A DNA stretch of 6,953 nt, from contig SLLP01000240.1 of assembly GCA_007133995.1 (NCBI GenBank), positions 1-6,953 of the forward strand, in the 5' to 3' direction. The notes below the pieces were generated by a model, which had not been told where the DNA came from, searched no databases, and was given only the letters and a program-made list of their open reading frames with translations. A program made the position numbers and the translations under genes. This stretch comes from Balneolales bacterium (GTDB taxonomy: Bacteria > Bacteroidota > Rhodothermia > Balneolales > Natronogracilivirgulaceae). Within the stretch, counting starts at the first letter, position 1; the number at the start of each line of letters is the position of its first letter. Below are positions 1-5,868 of this stretch, one piece after another.

Positions 1-701
1 ATGGTCGTTGGTGCACCCTGATACACGTCAGGAGTCCACATATGAAATGGAACGGCCGATATTTTGAAAAAGAATCCGACCAGGAGCAGACCGACACCTG
101 CCCAGTAGATCATACCCTTATTCTCTGTTGCAGCGATTTCCACCAGGAATGTTGATCCGGATGCGCCATAGAGCAGTGCAATACCGTAGAGCAGAAACCC
201 TGTGGCGAAAGCGCCGAGCAGAAAGTATTTCAATGCGGCCTCCACCCCTTGTTTGCGATCCCGTACAAGTCCGGCCAGTACATATAATGAGATGGACATG
301 GTTTCGATACCCAGAAAGAGCGTCAGCAGATTATTGGAAGCAACAAGCAGCAGCATCCCGAATGATGCAAACAAAATCATGGAGTAAACTTCCGCGATAT
401 GTGTTCCTGTTTTTTCCAGGTAATCACGGGTGAGAATCACGGAAAAAAGCGTACCGGTCATCACCAGAACCATGCCGAAGGCTGATGTACCACCGTAGAC
501 AATGACACTATGGAAAGCTTCGCCAGTCGGACCAAAAAGGCTTGACAATGCTGCAATGAGGGCAGCTGCCGAAAAAAATACTGTGAAGTAGTAAGCCATT
601 CGTGCACTGCCTGTGAAGGCATCCAGCATCATCACAAAGAGTCCGGCTGCACCAATGATGATCAGGGGCAGTATGGTCAATAATTCGTTTGCTGATTCCA
701 T
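1..701 (-). CDS. nuoN: NADH-quinone oxidoreductase subunit N (NuoN), N-terminal part, cut by window edge
   Basis: NuoN is one of the three antiporter-like, proton-pumping subunits of complex I in the cytoplasmic membrane. The gene reads from ATG at 701-699 down to base 1 without a stop, giving 233 complete codons, roughly the first half of a family that is usually about 480-500 residues. The translation is a series of hydrophobic helices. It contains Glu133 in 'FLGIETMSISLY' (counterpart of E. coli NuoN Glu133), Lys158 in 'EAALKYFLLGAF', and Lys213 in 'FFKISAVPFHMWTPDVYQGA', the family hallmark around the pumping lysine. The sequence breaks off just after that motif. The gene starts 9 nt after the pcd stop codon. 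No Shine-Dalgarno sequence precedes it, so translational coupling to pcd is plausible. The start is supported because the protein begins in the way the family does (a short polar N-terminus followed by the first helix). Identity is very secure. Confidence 0.96.
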   Translation of the reverse strand, partial: MESANELLTILPLIIIGAAGLFVMMLDAFTGSARMAYYFTVFFSAAALIAALSSLFGPTGEAFHSVIVYGGTSAFGMVLVMTGTLFSVILTRDYLEKTGTHIAEVYSMILFASFGMLLLVASNNLLTLFLGIETMSISLYVLAGLVRDRKQGVEAALKYFLLGAFATGFLLYGIALLYGASGSTFLVEIAATENKGMIYWAGVGLLLVGFFFKISAVPFHMWTPDVYQGAPTT

Positions 702-710
702 GAATTTGGT

Positions 711-992
711 TTAGATAGCGTCAATACTTTTAGCCAATGCGATATCTTTTGAGGTGATTTTACCACCGGCATCGTGAGTGGCCAGCTGAATCCTCACATC
801 CTTGTACACATTAAATAATTCGGGGTGATGCGCTTGCTCTTCGGCTTCGAATGCTACCCTGACCATGAAAGACATTGCCTGACGAAAGTCGGCAAAAGAG
901 AACTGTTTGGTCAGTTTGTCACCTTCTACGCTCCATCCTCTTAATTCTTTGAGTTCTTTTTCCAGTTCTGCAGGTTGAAGTGCTTCAGCCAT
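711..992 (-). CDS. pcd: pterin-4a-carbinolamine dehydratase (PCD/DCoH family)
   Basis: A 93-residue soluble protein, the usual size for the family. It should dehydrate 4a-hydroxytetrahydropterin to the quinonoid dihydropterin, the recycling step for pterin-dependent aromatic amino acid hydroxylases; in bacteria without such hydroxylases a link to molybdopterin metabolism has been proposed. The catalytic pattern is complete: Glu51, His55-His56-Pro57, Tyr63, His73 and Asp83, with spacings that fit the published motif E-x3-H-H-P-x5-Y-x9-H-x(8-15)-D. There is no signal peptide or membrane segment, so it is cytoplasmic. It lies between nuoM (2 nt upstream) and nuoN (9 nt downstream), hence almost certainly co-transcribed with complex I. 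A good ribosome binding site (GGAG, 1004-1001) precedes the ATG with an 8-nt spacer, unlike the large neighbouring genes. As I recall, a pcd homologue also sits in the Rhodothermus marinus nqoB operon. Family assignment is secure; the physiological substrate is not. Confidence 0.95.
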   Translation of the reverse strand: MAEALQPAELEKELKELRGWSVEGDKLTKQFSFADFRQAMSFMVRVAFEAEEQAHHPELFNVYKDVRIQLATHDAGGKITSKDIALAKSIDAI

Positions 993-994
993 AA

Positions 995-2665
995 TCAGTG
1001 CTCCGTTTTTATTGTTTGGTTTATCGCTTCTTGGTTTTTGTCCGAACCCGCTGCAAGTTTATCCGATTCCGAGGCCAGATGCGGGGTTAGATCATAAAGT
1101 TTTTCAGCCCAGGAGGGCAGCTTGTCGGAAGCGGCTTGCTGTGCAATTGCATCGGCTCTGTTTTGCGTATCTTCCAGCATCCAGGTTACCTGGGCCTCGG
1201 AAAACCTGGTAAAGTCGGTTGGTCGGATCCCGATCCAGACAATCAAGATCATAATCGGCACCAATAGAGCGATTTCACGGGCATTGATGTCGGTCAGCTT
1301 TTTGTTTTCTTCGTGGGTAACGGATCCGAACATCACTCTCTGGAACATCCATAGCATGTAGCCGGCGGCCAGTATTACTCCAACTGCGGCCAGGACGGCG
1401 TACCAGTAGGATCCAAGCACGCTGGAATTGAACGAGCCGACCAGGATCAGAAATTCGCCGACAAATCCGTTAAGACCCGGCAGACCGATCGATGCCAGTG
1501 TGGCGATCATGAACATGACGGTCAGTACCGGCATCATTTTGGCCACCCCGCCGAAGTCGGAGATCAGGCGGCTGTGGCGACGCTCGTACAGCATCCCCAC
1601 AATAATAAAGAGAGCGCCGGTAGAGAGGCCGTGGTTGACCATCTGGATGATTGCTCCCTGGGCGGCGATGGTGTTGAAGGCAAACATGCCGAGAACGACG
1701 AATCCAAGGTGACTTATGGAGGAGTAGGCGACCAGTTTTTTCACGTCTTTCTGCACCATGGCAACCAGGGCGCCATAGATGATGCCGATGACACCAAGCA
1801 CGGCGAACATGGGTGCAAATGCGATGGCTGCATTGGGAAACAGCGGGATAAGATATCGGAGTACCGCGTAGGTTCCCATTTTAAGGGCAATGGCGGCGAG
1901 CACCACGGAACCGGCCGTCGGCGCCTCAGTATGTGCAAGCGGCAGCCAACTGTGGAACGGGAAAATGGGTATTTTGATGCAGAAAGCAAAACCGAAAGCC
2001 AGAAAGAGCCAGGTCTGCTCCACGAGACCGAGCTGGAATTCGGGGCTTGTTATCAGTCTCCAGTCGGTGGTGAATACGCCCTCGTTTACCATATTGCCGG
2101 CCGCATAGCCGACATAAATCAATGCCACGAGCATCAGCAGCCACCCCACAAGGGTGTAGATAAAGAATTTGACGGTAGCGTAAATCCGATCCTCTCCACC
2201 CCAGATGCCGATCAGGAAGAACATGGGGATCTGTGTCAGCTCAAAGAAAACGTAGAACATTAACAGATCAAGTGCTGCAAAAACACCAAGTGAGCCGGTC
2301 TGCAGGATGAGCAGCATGGAGAAAAATCCGGCTACGTGTTTTGTAACGGAGCTCCATGAGGAGAGTACCACAATCGGCGCCATAAATGTGGTGAGCATGA
2401 AGAGTAGCATACTCAATCCATCCAGTCCCATCATGTATTTCACATCCCAGTCACCCAGAAACGGTTCTCCGACGGTCATATACTGTGCTGTACCGGTAAT
2501 GGAGATATCAAACTGAAATAACAGCGGCAGCGAAAGCAGGAAGGTCGCTGTTGTAACGAGGAGACTGGTCCAGCGCACCCATTCATCACGCCTGATAAAC
2601 AGGAGCAGCAAGGCTCCGAAAAGCGGCAGATAAATGACAATATTTAGAAGTAATTCCATTGACAT
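995..2665 (-). CDS. nuoM: NADH-quinone oxidoreductase subunit M (NuoM)
   Basis: The middle antiporter-like subunit of the complex I membrane arm, 556 residues with about 14 membrane helices. Pumping residues can be placed against E. coli NuoM: Glu142 in 'FFELTQIPMFFLIG' (E144), Lys231 in 'FCIKIPIFPFHSWLP' (K234), Lys262 (K265), His319 in 'SSISHLGFV' (H322) and Glu404 in 'GLNGFVGEFLIL' (E407). The 'HTEAPTAGSVVLAA' signature follows Lys231. The last helix ends near residue 482. About 55 hydrophilic residues follow from about 500, so the protein is longer than the 509-residue E. coli protein and its tail has no obvious counterpart there. It starts 9 nt after the nuoL stop without a Shine-Dalgarno sequence. 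ATG at 2665 is chosen because it is the first in frame; the second ATG (2659, Met3) is equally plausible. The stop TGA lies 2 nt before pcd. Confidence 0.97.
   Translation of the reverse strand: MSMELLLNIVIYLPLFGALLLLFIRRDEWVRWTSLLVTTATFLLSLPLLFQFDISITGTAQYMTVGEPFLGDWDVKYMMGLDGLSMLLFMLTTFMAPIVVLSSWSSVTKHVAGFFSMLLILQTGSLGVFAALDLLMFYVFFELTQIPMFFLIGIWGGEDRIYATVKFFIYTLVGWLLMLVALIYVGYAAGNMVNEGVFTTDWRLITSPEFQLGLVEQTWLFLAFGFAFCIKIPIFPFHSWLPLAHTEAPTAGSVVLAAIALKMGTYAVLRYLIPLFPNAAIAFAPMFAVLGVIGIIYGALVAMVQKDVKKLVAYSSISHLGFVVLGMFAFNTIAAQGAIIQMVNHGLSTGALFIIVGMLYERRHSRLISDFGGVAKMMPVLTVMFMIATLASIGLPGLNGFVGEFLILVGSFNSSVLGSYWYAVLAAVGVILAAGYMLWMFQRVMFGSVTHEENKKLTDINAREIALLVPIMILIVWIGIRPTDFTRFSEAQVTWMLEDTQNRADAIAQQAASDKLPSWAEKLYDLTPHLASESDKLAAGSDKNQEAINQTIKTEH
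1001..1004 (-). promoter_or_regulatory. Shine-Dalgarno site of pcd
   Basis: GGAG on the minus strand, 8 nt before the pcd ATG and inside the last codons of nuoM. It supports the chosen pcd start. It also suggests that pcd is translated on its own initiation signal rather than only by coupling to nuoM. Confidence 0.65.
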
Positions 2666-2674
2666 ATGAGATAA

Positions 2675-4693
2675 TTATCGGAACAGCAACATGAAAAGGA
2701 CGAGGATGACACCAAGAACAATGCCGAATGCATAGGTCTGCACCAGTCCGGTCTGGAAGTAACGGACGACACTGCCGGCAAACCGGACGGTTGAGGCGAT
2801 GACGTTCACGAACCCGTCAATGCCTTTCATATCGAATGCAGCGAGTACGCGATCGGAAAAGCGAACGGTCGGGCGAACGATGAGGCCTTCATAGATTTCA
2901 TCTACTTTGTACTTGTCGCTCCAGACCTGGTAAAGCGCTCCAAAGCGTTCAGCAATGCGAGCGTCGGGTGCTTCCAGTTCATTATTATCATAAAGGTGGA
3001 AAGCGACGAATACCCCTGCGATAGCGACCAGGACCGATCCGAAGAGCAGCATCCATTCCACCTGTTTACTGAGGATGAGGTCAGTATCGAGCGTGACCTT
3101 GTCCAGCCAATTGGACAGCAGGTTGACATCTGCCGTGCCGGTAAATGTAGCCACAACAAAATTTGGAATACCGATAAAGCCTCCTATGATGGACAACCCG
3201 GCCAGCACCCAGAGAACAGATGTCATGGTGAAAGGACTTTCGTGCAGATGCTGCTCATATCCCTGGGTTTTGCTGAATTTTTTGGGAAGGCGGAAATCGC
3301 CGTGAAAAATACCCAGAGTAAGCCGGAACATGTAGAATGCGGTCATGAAGGCGGTGATGAGTGCCAGTGCCCATAATCCGATGTAAACTGCTCCATAAGC
3401 ACCCATGCCTGCATTGAATGTCATAACCAGTATTTCGTCCTTTGAGAAAAAACCGGCCAGTGGTGGTATGCCGGCAATGGCGATGGTGGCGATAAGGAAA
3501 GTTTTATAGGTTGAGGGCAGATATCTGCGCAGTCCGCCCATGAAGCGCATGTCCTGCGGATCAAAATGGACGTGTTTCCGGTCTTCATGCAGCTTGTGCT
3601 CCACGTTATGCATGGCATGGATCACCGACCCGGATCCGAGAAAGAGACAGGCTTTGAAAAATGCATGTGTCACAACATGAAACATGGCGGCGACGTAAGC
3701 TCCTGTACCAAGCGCAAGGAACATGAACCCAAGCTGGGAAACTGTTGAGTAGGCCAATACTGCCTTGATGTCGTACTTTGTAAGCGCGATTGTGGCTGCG
3801 ATGATCGCTGTAAATCCCCCTATAACAGCAACGAAGAGCATCAGTTCCGGCGACTGCATGAAGAACGGCGACAAGCGTGAAATCACATAGACGCCGGAGG
3901 TGACCATGGTGGCGGCATGGATGAGGGCAGATACGGGTGTGGGGCCGGCCATGGCATCCGGGAGCCAGACAAAGAGCGGGATCTGTGCGCTTTTACCAGT
4001 GGCGCCGATAAGGATCAGCAGACCGATCAGGAAAACCTGGTCGGTGGAGAAGAGCGCGGTTCCGGCCAGGATATCCTCAAACCGCAGAGAGCCGACGATT
4101 TGAAAGATCATGAACATCGCGATGAGGAAAGCAAAATCACCCACTCTGTTGTAGAGAAACGCCTTTTTGGCGGCATCGGATTTGGACATATCTGCGTACC
4201 AGAAACCGATAAGCAGATAGGAGCAGAGTCCGACACCCTCCCAGCCGAGGAAAAGCAGGAGCATGTTATCAGCCAGCACGAGGTTAAGCATGGCAAAGAT
4301 GAACAGATTCATGAAAGAGAAGAACTTCCAGAAACCTTCATCTCCGGTCATGTAGCCGATGGCATAAAAGTGGATGAGCGCGCCGACACCGGTCACGACA
4401 AGTGTCATGAGCAGAGAAAGCTGGTCGAGGCGGTAGCCGATGTCCGTACTGAAGTCACCGGCTTCGATCCAGGTAAACAGGCTTACCGTTGCCGCCTCGC
4501 TCTCCCCTGTCATCACGAAAAACAGCCACATTGCGATCAGGAATGGAATGAAGACAGCCAGTGTCGCTACTCCTCCTATAAGGGGCTTCATGGCACGAAA
4601 GGATTCGGACGAGAGTCCGAGCAAGCCATTGAACAGAAATCCGGCCAGCGGTATAAGTAGGATCCAGGGTACGAGATGAACGTATGCGTCCAT
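2675..4693 (-). CDS. nuoL: NADH-quinone oxidoreductase subunit L (NuoL)
   Basis: The distal antiporter-like pump of complex I, 672 residues. Diagnostic sites are Glu152 in 'FLGWEGVGLCSYLLIGFW' (E. coli E144), Lys234 in 'GATGKSAQIPLFVWLPDAM' (K229), His259 in 'PTPVSALIHAATMV' (H254), Lys347 in 'VVTHAFFKACLF' (K342) and Asp419 in 'AGFFSKDEIL' (D400). After a helix at about 547-567, an amphipathic stretch (about 590-640) matches the lateral helix HL. A final hydrophobic helix (about 650-671) anchors the C-terminus. A loop at 359-376 is histidine-rich and longer than in E. coli. The gene is separated from nuoK by 102 nt, the only sizeable gap in the operon, and has no recognisable Shine-Dalgarno sequence. 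The ATG at 4693 fits the family N-terminus, with a hydrophobic helix beginning around residue 8. Confidence 0.97.
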   Translation of the reverse strand: MDAYVHLVPWILLIPLAGFLFNGLLGLSSESFRAMKPLIGGVATLAVFIPFLIAMWLFFVMTGESEAATVSLFTWIEAGDFSTDIGYRLDQLSLLMTLVVTGVGALIHFYAIGYMTGDEGFWKFFSFMNLFIFAMLNLVLADNMLLLFLGWEGVGLCSYLLIGFWYADMSKSDAAKKAFLYNRVGDFAFLIAMFMIFQIVGSLRFEDILAGTALFSTDQVFLIGLLILIGATGKSAQIPLFVWLPDAMAGPTPVSALIHAATMVTSGVYVISRLSPFFMQSPELMLFVAVIGGFTAIIAATIALTKYDIKAVLAYSTVSQLGFMFLALGTGAYVAAMFHVVTHAFFKACLFLGSGSVIHAMHNVEHKLHEDRKHVHFDPQDMRFMGGLRRYLPSTYKTFLIATIAIAGIPPLAGFFSKDEILVMTFNAGMGAYGAVYIGLWALALITAFMTAFYMFRLTLGIFHGDFRLPKKFSKTQGYEQHLHESPFTMTSVLWVLAGLSIIGGFIGIPNFVVATFTGTADVNLLSNWLDKVTLDTDLILSKQVEWMLLFGSVLVAIAGVFVAFHLYDNNELEAPDARIAERFGALYQVWSDKYKVDEIYEGLIVRPTVRFSDRVLAAFDMKGIDGFVNVIASTVRFAGSVVRYFQTGLVQTYAFGIVLGVILVLFMLLFR

Positions 4694-4702
4694 GAAGTTT
4701 AG

Positions 4703-4795
4703 CTATTTCCGGTTATGGTTTTTTTCGATATTGGGCATGATGGTCGAAAAGAGCCTTTCGTGCGTATTTTTATTGATAAAACATGATCACTGTGA
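4703..4795 (-). other. nuoK-nuoL intergenic segment (no gene supported)
   Basis: This is most of the 102-nt gap between nuoK and nuoL, the only real gap in an otherwise tightly packed operon. It holds part of a 15-bp palindrome at its nuoK edge and a weak 5-bp hairpin (CGAAA/TTTCG, 4745-4760). It also contains an 11-codon open frame (4738-4703, MPNIEKNHNRK) that stops 9 nt before the nuoL ATG. That frame has no ribosome binding site at a usable distance, so I do not call it a gene. There is no U-rich run after either hairpin on the transcript strand, so transcription is expected to read through into nuoL. The segment could serve as an mRNA processing site or leader for nuoL; nothing in the sequence decides this. 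Confidence 0.4.
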
Positions 4796-4798
4796 TCA
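4784..4798. repeat. 15-bp perfect inverted repeat overlapping the nuoK stop codon
   Basis: TGATCAC-T-GTGATCA is a perfect 7-bp dyad around a single central base. Its left edge on the coding strand includes the TGA stop codon of nuoK (4798-4796). As RNA it could only form a short stem because the centre is too tight, so a protein-binding palindrome or a chance palindrome are the alternatives. The half-site spacing does not fit the CRP or FNR consensus. The central CACTGTGAT recurs once at 6878-6886, after moxR. Confidence 0.45.
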
Positions 4799-5095
4799 CC
4801 ATCGTAGCAGGTTGATCCGTGTAACATCGACAGTGAGGTTGTTCCGGTAGATGGCGATGATGATGGCAAGGCCGACAGCTGCCTCTGCGGCTGCTACACA
4901 AAGTGCGAAAAAGACCAGTATCTGACCGTGTACATCCCCAAGCTGCGCGCTGAATGAAACCAGTGTGAGGTTGACGGAATTGAGCATCAATTCGGCGCAC
5001 ATAAATATAACGATGGCATTTTTACGCGTAAGAACGCCGATCACCCCGATGGTGAACATGACAGCGGACAGTCCGAGATACCAATCCATTTCCAT
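4796..5095 (-). CDS. nuoK: NADH-quinone oxidoreductase subunit K (NuoK)
   Basis: A small membrane subunit of complex I (ND4L homologue), 99 residues against 100 in E. coli. It has three membrane helices at about 6-22, 27-48 and 59-84. The two conserved membrane glutamates of the central proton axis are present: Glu35 in 'IFMCAELMLNSVNL' (E. coli E36) and Glu71 in 'CVAAAEAAVGLAI' (E72). NuoK sits between NuoJ and NuoN in the complex and helps connect quinone chemistry to the antiporter-like pumps. The ATG overlaps the nuoJ stop by one base (TAATG), so translation is probably coupled. It is also preceded by a good Shine-Dalgarno sequence (GGGAG, 5106-5102), which fixes the start at Met1 rather than Met3. 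The length, the glutamates and the position after nuoJ make the assignment secure. Confidence 0.97.
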   Translation of the reverse strand: MEMDWYLGLSAVMFTIGVIGVLTRKNAIVIFMCAELMLNSVNLTLVSFSAQLGDVHGQILVFFALCVAAAEAAVGLAIIIAIYRNNLTVDVTRINLLRW

Positions 5096-5613
5096 TATTC
5101 GCTCCCTTTTTCACTTATTTTACGTTGTGCCAGCAGAAGAGCTCCCACAATAGCGGCAGTAAGTAATATGGCGGTTACAAGTACCGGTAGCATGTAAACT
5201 GTGAAGAGTGCATCACCTATCGACTCCACCGTACCAACCTGTTCCATATCCGGATGAATCTGAGGCAATGTACCGGTGACACTGGCGATCGCATAGAGGA
5301 GCTGGGCCAGCACGATGACACCAAGGAAGAATGCCACGGTATACCTTATACTAAACCGGCTGAGCATTTTCTCTTCATCAGATAGATTAAGCAACATGAT
5401 AACAAACAGAAAAAGTACCATAATGGCGCCTCCGTAAACAAGCACCTGGACTACAGCCAGAAACTGGGCTTTGAGAAGCAGGAAAATTCCCGCCACGGAT
5501 ATGAGATTCAAAACCAGAAAAAGCGCGCTGTTAACCGTATCCCTGCTGGCGATCATGCCTACTGCAGAGGCGACGGCCAACGTAGCAAAAAGGATAAAGA
5601 TGTAAGTCTCCAT
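5095..5613 (-). CDS. nuoJ: NADH-quinone oxidoreductase subunit J (NuoJ)
   Basis: Complex I membrane subunit (ND6 homologue), 172 residues from the chosen start, close to the 184 of E. coli. Five hydrophobic segments lie at about 2-22, 28-47, 52-77, 92-112 and 139-162. The third carries the family hallmark 'VLVYGGAIMVLFLFVIMLL' with Tyr60, Gly61 and Gly62, the region that forms the flexible helix next to the quinone site and changes shape during turnover. The frame stays open upstream to an ATG at 5751. The extra 46 residues are polar and aromatic, unlike any NuoJ N-terminus, and come from AT-rich DNA, so I start at Met 'METYIFILFA' (5613). No clear Shine-Dalgarno sequence precedes either start. 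This is the first gene of the cluster, so nuoA-I must be encoded elsewhere. Its stop overlaps the nuoK start by one base. Confidence 0.94.
   Translation of the reverse strand: METYIFILFATLAVASAVGMIASRDTVNSALFLVLNLISVAGIFLLLKAQFLAVVQVLVYGGAIMVLFLFVIMLLNLSDEEKMLSRFSIRYTVAFFLGVIVLAQLLYAIASVTGTLPQIHPDMEQVGTVESIGDALFTVYMLPVLVTAILLTAAIVGALLLAQRKISEKGSE
5102..5106 (-). promoter_or_regulatory. Shine-Dalgarno site of nuoK
   Basis: GGGAG (in AAAAGGGAGCG) on the minus strand, 6 nt before the nuoK ATG and within the last codons of nuoJ. It fixes the nuoK start at the ATG overlapping the nuoJ stop. It is the strongest ribosome binding site in the window. Confidence 0.7.
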
Positions 5614-5868
5614 GAAATGGCGCAATTTAAAATGAGCATTAAGGTAGCTAAAAAACTTTGTGTCTTCAACTATATCTGCTATGTTTACAGAAATTAAAAA
5701 AAAATCATAAAACTGATTGTGTCGCTGAAATTCAAACACTTGTAAAGTCACGTGAAATAGTGTCTGATTTTTTTTTAAATTCGTGCGGGAAGTTAAGAAA
5801 AGTTTGTTTTCACTTCAGTTTTTTTCCGGATTATCTCTTTTTTTCATCACCATTAATTCTCTCGACAT
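5614..5868. promoter_or_regulatory. divergent intergenic control region between nuoJ and moxR
   Basis: These 255 bases separate two genes that point away from each other, so the promoters of both the nuo operon and moxR should lie here. The segment is much richer in A and T than the flanking genes. It has homopolymer tracts at 5696-5704 (A9), 5768-5776 (T9), 5819-5825 (T7) and 5838-5844 (T7), which could bend the DNA. An 8-bp palindrome TCACGTGA lies at 5748-5755 near the middle and could be an operator. I find no convincing sigma-70 hexamer pair for moxR and only a modest one for nuoJ. Open frames here, including the upstream extension of nuoJ and a plus-strand frame at 5658-5876, have unconvincing composition and no ribosome binding site. 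The regulatory role is inferred from gene layout. Confidence 0.6.
5669..5697 (-). promoter_or_regulatory. candidate promoter of the nuoJKLM-pcd-nuoN operon
   Basis: On the minus strand, TATAGT (5674-5669) matches the -10 consensus at 5 of 6 bases. With the next two bases it reads TATAGTTG, one mismatch from the Bacteroidota-type TAnnTTTG element. The hexamer 17 nt upstream, TTAATT (5697-5692), is a poor -35. Transcription from here would start about 50 nt before the nuoJ ATG at 5613 and would exclude the longer upstream start at 5751. In AT-rich DNA such matches arise easily by chance. Confidence 0.3.

Noticed and set aside
128..433. Plus-strand frame opposite nuoN
   Set aside because: Antisense to well-conserved NuoN sequence, with an Arg/Pro/Met-rich product that resembles no family.
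1574..2263. 229-codon plus-strand open frame opposite nuoM
   Set aside because: It lies wholly antisense to the conserved core of nuoM. The product is rich in His, Glu, Asp and Gln, as expected from the complement of hydrophobic codons, and it shows no recognisable domain.
3917..4660. 247-codon plus-strand open frame opposite nuoL
   Set aside because: It is fully antisense to nuoL's conserved helices, highly charged and without family features; an artefact of membrane-protein codon composition.
995..4693. nuoL and nuoM as subunits of an Mrp-type antiporter or hydrogenase rather than complex I
   Set aside because: The order J-K-L-M-N, with NuoJ and NuoK hallmarks and the lateral helix of NuoL, is specific to complex I.
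4703..4738. 11-codon minus-strand frame before nuoL as a leader peptide
   Set aside because: No Shine-Dalgarno site at a usable distance and no attenuator-like hairpins or repeated regulatory codons; kept only as a note in the gap finding.
4745..4760. Rho-independent terminator after nuoK
   Set aside because: The stem is only 5 bp, weak, and not followed by a T-run on the transcript strand; nuoL is expected to be co-transcribed.
4784..4798. CRP or FNR operator
   Set aside because: The palindrome has the wrong arrangement and spacing: CRP needs TGTGA-N6-TCACA and FNR needs TTGAT-N4-ATCAA.
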